Shown here in pieces: positions 1-7,577 of a DNA stretch of 64,000 nucleotides (position 1 is its first letter; every line of letters begins with the position of its first letter). The notes beneath the pieces were generated by a model, which saw only the letters and a program-made list of their open reading frames with translations, made no database searches and had not been told where the DNA came from. The DNA is from Labilibaculum filiforme (GTDB lineage: Bacteria > Bacteroidota > Bacteroidia > Bacteroidales > Marinifilaceae): the NCBI RefSeq assembly GCF_002843315.1, contig NZ_MVDD01000002.1, positions 1-64,000 on the forward strand. The letters run 5' to 3'. Made by a program: the position numbers and the translations under genes.

Positions 1-2
1 TT

Positions 3-77
3 GATAGATATCATAACAGAGATCATCAAGGCATCGATAGGAAGAAGCCGTTTATAATCTATAATATGGCAGCTTAA
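3..77 (+). CDS. C-terminal end of an IS transposase (partial, cut by window edge)
   Basis: The third frame stays open from the first base to a TAA at 75-77. The tail contains Y-H-N-R-D-H-Q-G-I followed by a K-K-P-F segment. This resembles the end of the rve/DDE integrase core of IS3/IS481-type transposases, which typically finish with YN..RPHQG-L..K-P. Only 24 residues are visible, so family and integrity cannot be judged. A second frame is also open to position 57 but shows no familiar pattern. Confidence 0.4.
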   Translation, partial: DRYHNRDHQGIDRKKPFIIYNMAA

Positions 78-126
78 ATTCAACTTAGAAAACAGAAATC
101 TTGGTCCAACAAAACGAGGGTACTAT

Positions 127-157
127 AAAGGAGACCCATTTGGATCTCCTTATTTTT
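127..157 (+). terminator. Rho-independent terminator after the left-edge gene
   Basis: AAGGAGA (128-134) pairs with TCTCCTT (145-151) around a short loop that adds a CC/GG pair. A TTATTTTT run follows. It lies 50 bp downstream of the partial transposase stop on the same strand. Confidence 0.6.
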
Positions 158-519
158 GTATTAGTAGTTTTACCACTATAGTAGTAAAAATAGTTTATAT
201 ATCAGTACAGGTACTGTATGAGTACTACAAATTTGATAATTCAAACAGATCGCTAGTATATCAACACTTTAAAATTCTGCTTAAAACTGCTTATTAAAGC
301 TATAAAATATATTTAATTTACCTTCTCTTACTGAGAAACAAAATGAAGAAGATATATGTTTCAAGAAAAACCAATTGTAAAAATTAAAATAACATTAATA
401 ATTATCGATATCAAAGTGATAATTCAATTTCTCAACCTCACGCTCCAAATCGAAAACACTTTATTACCACCTGTTAATAACTAATATCGGCGAAAGATTA
501 AGGCTAACAATACTCCACC
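158..519. other. AT-rich intergenic stretch, no gene seen
   Basis: No open frame with protein-like content on either strand. The stretch is strongly AT-rich and lies between the terminator after the transposase tail and the stop codon of the converging metallophosphoesterase gene. Short GTAC-containing repeats occur around 205-225, but I could not assign them a role. Confidence 0.5.
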
Positions 520-3500
520 CTATTGTCTATTCTCATTATGACTCTTTTTATAATCTCTAGATTTAACTTCCAATTTTCGTTGCTCTTCCCATTCTATTTC
601 CACAGTATCACACAAACGCTGCTTAATTCTATAATCACTAATTGGATAATAGTTTAAATGTTGCAACACTAGAAATTGCAATGTTTTTTTTGCAAGAGAA
701 TTACTTTTAACTTCTTCATAAAGTTTTTCAATTTCCGAAATTGGAAGACTAGTGCTAGAATCAAGTTGTACTGATGCTCTAATTAGTTTATATGAATTAA
801 TAGGATTTTGTTCGCAAATCTCTTTGTATATTTGAGATAATTTAGGAGAACCGATTGAAGATCCAATCTTTTGAATCATTATGAAACAAACTATAGTATA
901 TAAATTGAAAAGTAAAGTTTTAGCTTCAGTTTCTATTTCAGTTTTAGTTTCAATCTTTTTCTCTTTGATTTTTGATTTAAGTTCACTTAGTATATAATTA
1001 TTTACATCATTAAAAAAACTTAAAATGTAACTTAAACTGCGCAATCCTAACTTAAATGTCGATAAAACAAGTTTTGATTTATCATCCCCTTTTATAGACC
1101 CATAATGTTTTTTAGCTATTTGGCCTATAATTTCCATTGTTTTCATGGCCTTATTTAATTCCGAGGAAAAATCTAATTCTTCCTGTATTTCTCCTTCCAA
1201 ATTTGTCTTATTCCCATTTTGATTTGAACGGTCATTTTCGGTTGCTACACTTTTGTTTTCTAAATTATCTTGATTTTGAAATTGATCTTCCCTAAACTTC
1301 TCAACATCATGATTAGGATTAAATACGAGCGGAGTATATTTTATAGATAATGAATTTATATCCCGAACATCACCGTCAAGTTCAATAGCGGTAACATCAG
1401 GAAATAGATCATTGGCCGTTTTTAGTAGAGTATCTCTAACAATTGAATCATTGGAGAGATGAGTAAGAAACATTATAATATTTGAATAATCTACCTTGTG
1501 CAATCTACCGCACATGAAAGAAAGACTTTCTAAAACTTCTTTAGATGTTATATTACTAGCCATATAACTAGCAAGAAAAAAATAGTATATATAACTATAT
1601 CTGAACTCTATTAAAAATTCAATATCAGTAAAATAATGTGCCTTTTTAAGGTTTTTAATTATTTTTTCACAATTAAGAGTAATTTTATAATCCTCACAAT
1701 ACTTGTCAATAAAATCTTCAAAATTATCTTTAGAAATATTATTTAATTTCTCATCATAAAGAAAATAAGCAAATTCACTTAATATATTAAAATACAGATA
1801 GATTTCATCGTCTTCGCGAAGTACTTTGTATAAAGCGTCTTTTAATAAAAGTTCATAATAAAAACCATAGCTGCTTACATTTTTACTTCTATTTGTAAAT
1901 GATTCCGAAGCTTGCAATATTGTTAAAATGAAGATCGGATATGCAGGGACAAGATTTTTACCAATTACATTTTTGATTGTATCCATACTCTCATCTATTT
2001 TATATGTGAGAGCCTCTTGAGATATATAATCATGTAAGCCAATAGTGTGCCACTGTCTTATCAGTTTATATTGAAGAAGGTGTCCAAATGCCTTTAAATC
2101 ATATTTTTTAAAATCATCAAAAGTTACATAAGATGATGATAAAAACTCTTGAAACTTTATTGCCTGATCCCCTGTTGTGATAATATTTTGAAAATACTCT
2201 TTAATGTTAGAAAAGAATCTATTTTTATATTTAGGATTGGTAATACTAATATTCTCCAGATCGTCAATTATTATAAAAACTTTAGAATAATCAAGTTGAT
2301 CAAATATAATATTTTCACTATTTTGAAATTGCTTATTAAATTGGTTAGAGGCAACATTAACAAATTCATCAATTGAAGTGCTACTAATTTCTTTTCCTTT
2401 AATTAAAATTGGAATATATCCATTTTCAAATAACTTTATTGTATAGTTTTTAAGTAATGTTGTTTTACCTGATCTTTCCTCTCCAGTTATTAGAACTCTT
2501 TTTAATATAGGCAACTCATCTTCCAATAATTTAGCTGATTTATTATCAGCAGAAGCAGTACTATTATCATCTCCTATTTCTTGTAAATCTGGATAAATGT
2601 ATAAATCATCTAAAGTGATATCATCTTTATGTGGATGTGTAAAAGTCGCACTGGGATCATTTAAATACGCTTTGAAATCCGAACTAAATTCCAACTTTTT
2701 TGAAGATGATTTTGAGTATCTAGAAAAATCTTTAGTGATTCCTTGTTCTTTGCAATATTTATCATTAATCCATGACAGCTTCTGATAATTAAATCTTTTG
2801 TTAATCGTATCAACATTTAGAATATTAAACTCACTTAATTCTGGTCTAGAAGATTCTTGTAAAACACCACCATCCACAAATTCAGTAAAACTATTATTAT
2901 TATCAATAACAGTCTTTGCGTCAGATACATGTTCATGGCCTGTTAGTATTATATCAACTGTTTTAGAGATGCTGTTGATAAAGTGTTTTGAGTTATTTGG
3001 TTCAAGCCAATTAAAAGTGTGATGTTGCAAACTGACTACTAATGAATAATCTTCACAGATATTAGGAATTAAATCTAATGGAAATTTAAGTTGACCTGCT
3101 TTTTCTGGAAGAGTGGAAATCCAAGCTGTATTGAATCCTAAAAATAAAACCTTTTCATTACCAAATGTAAATTCAAATGCTTTATAAACATTATCTTTAT
3201 TCACTAAAGGAACAATAGTAAGTTTCTCTTCAAACTTAAAAAAATTGGATTGAATTTTTGTACAATTATTAATTAATCCAGTTGCTATAGAATCGTCCTG
3301 TTTTCTTATCGTTTGAATTAAAACATTTCTCACATCTAATTCTCCACTAATCTGTTGATCGTCAGATTTAAGAATACAATCATGATTCCCAGGAACAAAT
3401 ATAAAATGAATTGGAATAGTTGTATATCGTTCTAATTCCGTCTTTATATTATTAAAAAACTTTTCAGCAATATTATATTGCTTTTCAGCTCCAGAAAATG

Positions 3501-3648
3501 CTATATCTCCAGTGACACAAATAAATATAGACTTATAACCATGAATATTGTTTTTAATGGTATCAGTAATTTTTTCAACCCTCCTAAGTACTATATCTTC
3601 CTCTGACTTAAGGTGAATGTCACCTAAATGTATGATTAATAACTTCAT
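520..3648 (-). CDS. Metallophosphoesterase fused to a P-loop (STAND/NACHT-like) NTPase, candidate defence protein
   Basis: Seen: a calcineurin-like phosphoesterase domain occupies about residues 1-285. It has all five metal motifs: D10-x-H12, G47-D48, G87-N-H89-D90, H209-H210 and G237-H-E-H240. After a linker, a P-loop NTPase begins with a Walker A (G389 to T396, GEERSGKTT) and a Walker B ending in D462-D463. The remaining 500 or so residues are helical, with a low-complexity N/E-rich linker near 820-860. Known: large single-gene STAND NTPases with an N-terminal enzyme domain are a common anti-phage design (Avs, bNACHT). Inferred: the NTPase part senses or oligomerises and the phosphoesterase is the effector, acting on nucleotides or nucleic acid. 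The gene stands alone, beside a transposase tail and an attachment-site scar. I do not recognise a characterised orthologue, so a repair or signalling role is also possible. Confidence 0.7.
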   Translation of the reverse strand: MKLLIIHLGDIHLKSEEDIVLRRVEKITDTIKNNIHGYKSIFICVTGDIAFSGAEKQYNIAEKFFNNIKTELERYTTIPIHFIFVPGNHDCILKSDDQQISGELDVRNVLIQTIRKQDDSIATGLINNCTKIQSNFFKFEEKLTIVPLVNKDNVYKAFEFTFGNEKVLFLGFNTAWISTLPEKAGQLKFPLDLIPNICEDYSLVVSLQHHTFNWLEPNNSKHFINSISKTVDIILTGHEHVSDAKTVIDNNNSFTEFVDGGVLQESSRPELSEFNILNVDTINKRFNYQKLSWINDKYCKEQGITKDFSRYSKSSSKKLEFSSDFKAYLNDPSATFTHPHKDDITLDDLYIYPDLQEIGDDNSTASADNKSAKLLEDELPILKRVLITGEERSGKTTLLKNYTIKLFENGYIPILIKGKEISSTSIDEFVNVASNQFNKQFQNSENIIFDQLDYSKVFIIIDDLENISITNPKYKNRFFSNIKEYFQNIITTGDQAIKFQEFLSSSYVTFDDFKKYDLKAFGHLLQYKLIRQWHTIGLHDYISQEALTYKIDESMDTIKNVIGKNLVPAYPIFILTILQASESFTNRSKNVSSYGFYYELLLKDALYKVLREDDEIYLYFNILSEFAYFLYDEKLNNISKDNFEDFIDKYCEDYKITLNCEKIIKNLKKAHYFTDIEFLIEFRYSYIYYFFLASYMASNITSKEVLESLSFMCGRLHKVDYSNIIMFLTHLSNDSIVRDTLLKTANDLFPDVTAIELDGDVRDINSLSIKYTPLVFNPNHDVEKFREDQFQNQDNLENKSVATENDRSNQNGNKTNLEGEIQEELDFSSELNKAMKTMEIIGQIAKKHYGSIKGDDKSKLVLSTFKLGLRSLSYILSFFNDVNNYILSELKSKIKEKKIETKTEIETEAKTLLFNLYTIVCFIMIQKIGSSIGSPKLSQIYKEICEQNPINSYKLIRASVQLDSSTSLPISEIEKLYEEVKSNSLAKKTLQFLVLQHLNYYPISDYRIKQRLCDTVEIEWEEQRKLEVKSRDYKKSHNENRQ

Positions 3649-3840
3649 TTCAATATATTAGATGTTCTTATTTTGAGTTTATTCTTGCGTGGATGTTTCC
3701 TTTTTAAAGTTATTCTTAATTCCTCCTTAGTGAAATAATTCCAATTATCTTAAACTTTATCACTTCATTTTATAGTTTTGAACTTTACCACTTTCAAAGT
3801 TATGAAAAACTACTGCAACTGCAATCGTAAAATAAGAAAA

Positions 3841-3870
3841 GCGACTACAATTAATGTAGTCGCTTTTGTT
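3841..3870 (-). terminator. Hairpin terminator beside the orphan tRNA 3' end
   Basis: A perfect 9-bp stem (3841-3849 with 3855-3863) encloses a 5-nt loop. Poly-A precedes and poly-T follows, so it could act in both directions. Read on the minus strand it lies 9 bp past the tRNA 3' remnant at 3879-3898, as expected for the native terminator of a tRNA gene. It also separates that site from the gene ending at 520. Confidence 0.6.
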
Positions 3871-3878
3871 TTGCTTTG

Positions 3879-3898
3879 TCGGGCCGATAGGATTCGAA
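3879..3898 (-). other. Orphan 3' end of a tRNA gene (attachment-site scar)
   Basis: On the minus strand these 20 bases read as a T-loop (TTCGAAT), a 3' T-stem (CCTAT), a 3' acceptor strand (CGGCCCG) and a discriminator A. The matching 5' T-stem (ATAGG) is absent: the sequence becomes unrelated exactly at the T-loop. A terminator follows at once. Integrative elements that use tRNA 3' ends leave such a fragment at the distal junction. The implied acceptor 5' strand CGGGCCG would suit a tRNA-Pro, but that identity is a guess. No complete partner tRNA lies in the window. Confidence 0.55.
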
Positions 3899-4028
3899 TT
3901 TGTATATTTTTTGCAAGTATTTGTTAATATAAGTAATTGTTATACGATTACTAAATTGGACTTGATGTTGATAAGTTAAATTCTAGGTTCTTTCGTTAGA
4001 AAAGAGGAGTAAATACACATTTTAGGCA

Positions 4029-4058
4029 TAAAAAAAGCCACACTGTCTAGTGGGCTTT
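4029..4058 (-). terminator. Terminator of the hicAB operon
   Basis: Read on the minus strand, AAAGCC and CACT pair with AGTG and GGCTTT across a GTCT-type loop with one bulge, then a run of seven T follows. It lies 19 bp downstream of the hicB stop codon. Confidence 0.6.
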
Positions 4059-4076
4059 GGATTATAAACTAACTCT

Positions 4077-4481
4077 CTAAAGAGTAATGGCTTGTAGGTC
4101 TGCTCCGAATTGATGAATACCTTTTTCAATCTTTTTTAATTGTCTTTTACTTGGTGTTTTTAACCCATTTGCATATTGACTAACTAAACTAGCATTCAAT
4201 CCAGATATATTTGCAATACCTGATCTAGTCAACATACCAGAGACCCAATCAAAGAACGCATAAAGATCTAAATCAAAAATAAGTTCATAATCATCTTGGA
4301 ATTTCTCAGGGATCACTTCATCAAATTCGACTAATCCTTCTAAATGAAAGTCAATAGCTTCTCGCATATTTTCCTTTACACTCTCAAATGTGTCTCCCGC
4401 AGCTACGCAACCAATCAGATCTTCAGTATAAGCTGAATAGCCGGTGTCGGTTTTTTCCACAATTACAATTACATTTTCCAT
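4077..4481 (-). CDS. hicB: HicB-type antitoxin with C-terminal DNA-binding domain
   Basis: A 134-aa protein. The first 70 or so residues follow the HicB RNase-H-like fold (VIVEKTDTGYSAY, then a G-C-V-A-A-G-D-T box and an E-A-I-x-F-H-L-E-G helix). Residues about 85-134 form a helix-turn-helix (SGLNASLVSQYANG). Known: HicB neutralises the HicA mRNA interferase and represses its own operon through this DNA-binding domain. The gene is downstream of hicA on the same strand with a 169-bp gap that holds no other gene. That spacing is larger than usual and could allow separate expression of the antitoxin. The likely operators lie upstream of hicA (4845-4925). Confidence 0.85.
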   Translation of the reverse strand: MENVIVIVEKTDTGYSAYTEDLIGCVAAGDTFESVKENMREAIDFHLEGLVEFDEVIPEKFQDDYELIFDLDLYAFFDWVSGMLTRSGIANISGLNASLVSQYANGLKTPSKRQLKKIEKGIHQFGADLQAITL

Positions 4482-4650
4482 AGCTTTTTGGTTTGTTCTC
4501 GATTATAATTAAACAATGTTTAATTGGGTTACATAATGTAAAATTTTTTGATGTAAAGATTTGAATGTTATGCTTTTTGTTAAAGTTTAACCTTTCAAAG
4601 CGCAACAATTTTACAATTATGTAATTTTATAATTATTTTTTTTGGCAGGA

Positions 4651-4836
4651 CTATTTAAGTCCTGCCTGTTTAAAAATACTGTTTTCTGTTCCTTTTTTAA
4701 GATCGTCACTAAATTTACCTGCAATGGTGACTAAACCTTTTTTTATAGGATGTCTATACTGGCGATGATCGCCTCGTGTTCTAACCAAGCTCCACCCATC
4801 CAATTCAATGAGCTTGATTGCCTGTTTAATTTTCAT
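4651..4836 (-). CDS. hicA: HicA-type mRNA interferase toxin
   Basis: A 61-aa double-stranded-RNA-binding-like protein with the HicA signature: an N-terminal K-x-I-K-L-I-E-x-D-G-W segment, then R-G-D-H-R-Q-Y-R-H-P carrying the catalytic His, and a short V-T-I-A-G strand. Known: HicA toxins bind and cleave mRNA until blocked by HicB. The toxin precedes the antitoxin, the usual hicAB order. The start at 4836 lies 8 bp from the first of three phased GTAAT-N6-ATTAC inverted repeats, which suggests tight autoregulation. The pair sits on the presumed element side of the orphan tRNA 3' end, so it was probably acquired horizontally. Confidence 0.88.
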   Translation of the reverse strand: MKIKQAIKLIELDGWSLVRTRGDHRQYRHPIKKGLVTIAGKFSDDLKKGTENSIFKQAGLK

Positions 4837-4844
4837 GCTATAAA

Positions 4845-4925
4845 GGTAATGGAAATATTACCTTTTGCAACAACTAGTAATGAATATATTACTTTTTTTC
4901 GAGAGATGGTAATAAATACGTTACT
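4845..4925 (-). promoter_or_regulatory. Three phased inverted repeats, putative HicB operators
   Basis: Three 18-bp inverted repeats share half-sites around a 6-bp spacer: 4845-4862 (GGTAAT / ATTACC), 4876-4893 (AGTAAT / ATTACT) and 4908-4925 (GGTAAT / GTTACT). Their centres are 31 and 32 bp apart, about three helical turns, so bound dimers would line up on one face. They lie immediately upstream of hicA. The assignment to HicB rests on position and on HicB's known autorepression. Confidence 0.7.
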
Positions 4926-5353
4926 TTTTTCTTATTTAGACACATGAAAAAACGATCAAATAAGATCGCAACACTGTTTAGAATAAAAAATTTATCAATA
5001 TTATTTCTTAGAATTTGGAGGTGGATTAAATTTAAAATTGCTTCATTGGCTTCCTCGAATGGGATTTAACACCTCATATATGAAGTTATACAAACAACTT
5101 TATTTAGGATTATACACAAAGCAAACCCTTTGTATTTCCACAATATCGGCTTTGAAAATTTTAAATTTTGGATAGTTAGGACTAACACACCAAAGAATAT
5201 CTTCATTTTCAATGTCGTATTCAATTGTCTAATCAAAGATATGAAAAATAAGCGATTATTAACTCCGATAATGAAATCTATGTTAATTGAATTACAAGAG
5301 AGTTTATGCAGTTTGGTTAACCTATTGATATTATTCATGAAGATATTAAAAAC
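4926..5353. other. Intergenic stretch without a convincing gene
   Basis: Short open frames occur on both strands but lack conserved motifs and suitable starts. One minus-strand stretch near 5105-5220 has protein-like acidic composition and is closed by stops, so it may be a decayed gene. A small inverted repeat (CGATC-N6-GATCG) lies at 4953-4968. Confidence 0.4.
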
Positions 5354-5382
5354 AAAAAAGCCGATACTTTCGTATCGGCTTT
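5354..5382 (-). terminator. Terminator of the tRNA-Arg pair
   Basis: A 10-bp stem AAGCCGATAC / GTATCGGCTT with a 4-nt loop is followed on the minus strand by a T-rich run. It lies directly after the 3' end of the second-transcribed tRNA-Arg. Confidence 0.75.
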
Positions 5383-5383
5383 G

Positions 5384-5458
5384 TGATCCAGCCAGGGCTC
5401 GAACCTGGGACCTATAGCTTAGAAGGCTATTGCTCTAATCCAACTGAGCTACTGGACC
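5384..5458 (-). tRNA. tRNA-Arg (anticodon TCT), copy 2
   Basis: A 75-nt cloverleaf. The acceptor strands GGTCCAG / CTGGATC pair with one G-T wobble. The anticodon stem ATAGC / GCTAT carries loop CTTCTAA (anticodon TCT), and the T-arm is CCAGG-TTCGAGC-CCTGG. CCA is not encoded, which is common in Bacteroidota. It is identical to the copy at 5497-5571, is separated from it by 38 bp, and is transcribed second. Confidence 0.95.
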
Positions 5459-5496
5459 ATCCTTGTTTTTTCTTTTTTTGCCTTTTTAAAAATGAG

Positions 5497-5571
5497 TGAT
5501 CCAGCCAGGGCTCGAACCTGGGACCTATAGCTTAGAAGGCTATTGCTCTAATCCAACTGAGCTACTGGACC
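5497..5571 (-). tRNA. tRNA-Arg (anticodon TCT), copy 1
   Basis: Identical in all 75 bases to the tRNA at 5384-5458, with the same stems and the TCT anticodon. It is promoter-proximal in a two-tRNA operon: a -7 element lies 20 bp upstream. The identity of the copies together with an unrelated spacer suggests tandem duplication kept by gene conversion. Confidence 0.95.
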
Positions 5572-5590
5572 ATTCCTTTAAAAGGCGATG

Positions 5591-5623
5591 CAAATATAGG
5601 GATTTATTGCTTTCCTAAGCAAG
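5591..5623 (-). promoter_or_regulatory. Bacteroidota-type promoter of the tRNA-Arg pair
   Basis: On the minus strand, TATATTTG (5591-5598) matches the TAnnTTTG -7 element, and CTTG (5620-5623) sits 21 bp upstream as a -33 element. The same TATATTTG occurs before the tRNA-Tyr operon at 39880. Confidence 0.65.
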
Positions 5624-5672
5624 TATTTCCTTGTTTTTTTTCAGTAAAAATCACCTACCAGCAAGTAAGAGC

Positions 5673-7454
5673 TTAAATCTCAGTTCTTACCCAGTTCACA
5701 AGGCCTTTACATTTAATTATTTGTTGCAGTTTATCGGGCAAAGCGGGTATTTCGAATCGTTTTTCGCCAATCTGAACGACTCCTTCCTGAAAATCAAGCC
5801 TAAGCACATCATTTTTCTGATAAGAATCGACAATTTTCCTGTTTACAATGAGTAGTAATCCCTGATTAATAGCCGAGCGATAAAATATCCGGTTGACTGA
5901 TTTTACGATAACGGCGCGTACTCCTGCATGTGCCAAACCAACTGCCGGATGCTCTCTGGAACTACCACAACCAAAATTCTCCCCAGCAATTAAAATATCC
6001 CCCTCCTCTACTCCATCAGCAAAAGAATCATCGAATCCCTTGAACAAATAGGGTCGAATTCCTTCCGGATCGGAACTCAGAACCTCGTAAGTTAAGTTTC
6101 CCGCAAACATTTGGTCGGTATTTAAATGATCAATATCGGAATAATCCCAAACACCATTCGATTTGCGATTGTCCGATTCCTGAATTAGAATGGTGCTAAT
6201 CTGTTGTTTTTGAAATGGAAATTTTATTTGTCTGGAAGCATCGATTCTGGGATCGGTAATCTCCCCTGTAAGTGCAGAACAGGCTACCGTAGCCGGAGAA
6301 GCAAGATATATTTGAGCCGTTTTATTGCCCATTCGACCTAAAAAATTTCTGTTCGCCGTCGAAATCACAGTAAATCCATCAGCAGGAATTCCTTGTCCGG
6401 TGCCCAAACAAGGACCGCAGGAAGCACCCAAAATAGTAGCTCCGGCTTTCATCAATTTGGTGATAATTCCCTTCTCGATAGCTTCTAAATAAATATCTTT
6501 CGATGCTGGAGCAATTAACAACTGAAATCCGCCAGCAAGCTGCTTCCCATCCACAATTTTACTTGCAATTTCCAAATCGTCTAATCGTCCGTTCGTACAA
6601 GTTCCAATTAAGCCCTGATTTACCTTTACGCTGTTTATTTCTGATATCGCTTTTACATTATCGACTTGATGCGGCACTGCAAGCAATGGAACTAAATCAT
6701 TCAAACTAATTTCGTATTCTTTAAAATATCGCGCTCCTTCGTCGGCCCAAACGCCTTTTATCTTCTGTCCGTAAAAGTCTTCCAGAACCTTATCGGGAGG
6801 AAAAACCGCATTCTTAGCCCCCATTTCAGAAGCTAAATTTGCCAAGGTCATGCGTTCCGAAATGGAAAGATTCTTTACCCCGGTCCCATGATATTCAATA
6901 GACATATAATTAGCCCCAGCAGCACCTATCATCCCAATGATCCATAAAGAAAGATCTTTTGCATAAACACCTTCGGGCAACTTGCCTTTTAGAGTAATTT
7001 TAATGGATTCGGGCACTCGAAACCATGTCTCGCTCCTTTTCCACAATCCGGCGGCTTCGGTGCGATCGATACCAACAGCTAAGGCGTTAAATGCGCCTGC
7101 TGTGCATGTATGACTATCGCTACCAACGATTAACATTCCTGATTTGGCATGATAAGACATGATTTGATGACAAATTCCTGAGCCTGCATCGTAGAATTTC
7201 TTGATTCCTTGCTCTTGGACCAAATCTCGCACCTTCTGATAATCGGTAGCTAACTTCGCATTGGTAGGAGGTGCATTGTGATCCAACACAACTAACAGAT
7301 GATCAGGATTTTTCACCTGATGACCTCCCATTTTCTCGAATGTATTTTTAATACTCACCGTATTGTCGTGAGTTAAAACAATATCGGGCGTTTTGAAAAC
7401 GATACTACCACATTTTGCCCGCAATACTTTTTCAACGAAAGTTAAATTTTGCAT
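5673..7454 (-). CDS. Fused aconitase/isopropylmalate dehydratase-family hydro-lyase (large + small domains), paralogue A
   Basis: A 593-aa fusion of a LeuC/AcnA-like catalytic part (about 1-400) and a LeuD-like swivel domain (about 430-590). The three [4Fe-4S] ligands are visible: C286 (GTCTNGR), C346 and C349 (CGPC). Other active-site motifs are D-H-N in the N-terminal strand, S-D-S-H-T near 112-116, and G-C-G-S-S-R-E-H in the swivel domain. Known: the superfamily isomerises or dehydrates hydroxy-tri- or dicarboxylates (citrate, 2-isopropylmalate, homocitrate, 2,3-dimethylmalate). In bacterial IPM isomerase the two parts are usually separate LeuC and LeuD chains. No leuA or leuB is adjacent, so the substrate is unknown; citrate or a methylated malate are reasonable alternatives. 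A similar fused paralogue lies 123 bp upstream and both are likely co-transcribed. Confidence 0.85.
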   Translation of the reverse strand: MQNLTFVEKVLRAKCGSIVFKTPDIVLTHDNTVSIKNTFEKMGGHQVKNPDHLLVVLDHNAPPTNAKLATDYQKVRDLVQEQGIKKFYDAGSGICHQIMSYHAKSGMLIVGSDSHTCTAGAFNALAVGIDRTEAAGLWKRSETWFRVPESIKITLKGKLPEGVYAKDLSLWIIGMIGAAGANYMSIEYHGTGVKNLSISERMTLANLASEMGAKNAVFPPDKVLEDFYGQKIKGVWADEGARYFKEYEISLNDLVPLLAVPHQVDNVKAISEINSVKVNQGLIGTCTNGRLDDLEIASKIVDGKQLAGGFQLLIAPASKDIYLEAIEKGIITKLMKAGATILGASCGPCLGTGQGIPADGFTVISTANRNFLGRMGNKTAQIYLASPATVACSALTGEITDPRIDASRQIKFPFQKQQISTILIQESDNRKSNGVWDYSDIDHLNTDQMFAGNLTYEVLSSDPEGIRPYLFKGFDDSFADGVEEGDILIAGENFGCGSSREHPAVGLAHAGVRAVIVKSVNRIFYRSAINQGLLLIVNRKIVDSYQKNDVLRLDFQEGVVQIGEKRFEIPALPDKLQQIIKCKGLVNWVRTEI

Positions 7455-7470
7455 GATCGTAATGTATTTT

Positions 7471-7573
7471 TAACCACAAAGGACAATCTAAGTAATTCTC
7501 AAAGTCACACAAAGAATTTTCTTGTTTTTTCTTGATGTAACTTCGTGTTATCCTTCGTTTTTCTTTGTGATTA
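7471..7573. repeat. MITE-like inverted repeat between the two hydro-lyase genes
   Basis: The ends pair: TAACCACAAAG (7471-7481) and CTTTGTGATTA (7563-7573) differ by one base. Internal CACAAAG and CTTCGTG segments add partial pairing. It fills almost the whole gap between the genes. Similar CACAAAG-rich short repeats are common between Bacteroidota genes, but I could not compare copies. Confidence 0.5.
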
Positions 7574-7577
7574 AAAT

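Noticed and set aside
5130-5417. 95-codon plus-strand frame and a 90-codon minus-strand frame upstream of tRNA-Arg
   Set aside because: The plus frame ends inside the tRNA, neither has conserved motifs, and no promoter or start signal supports them.
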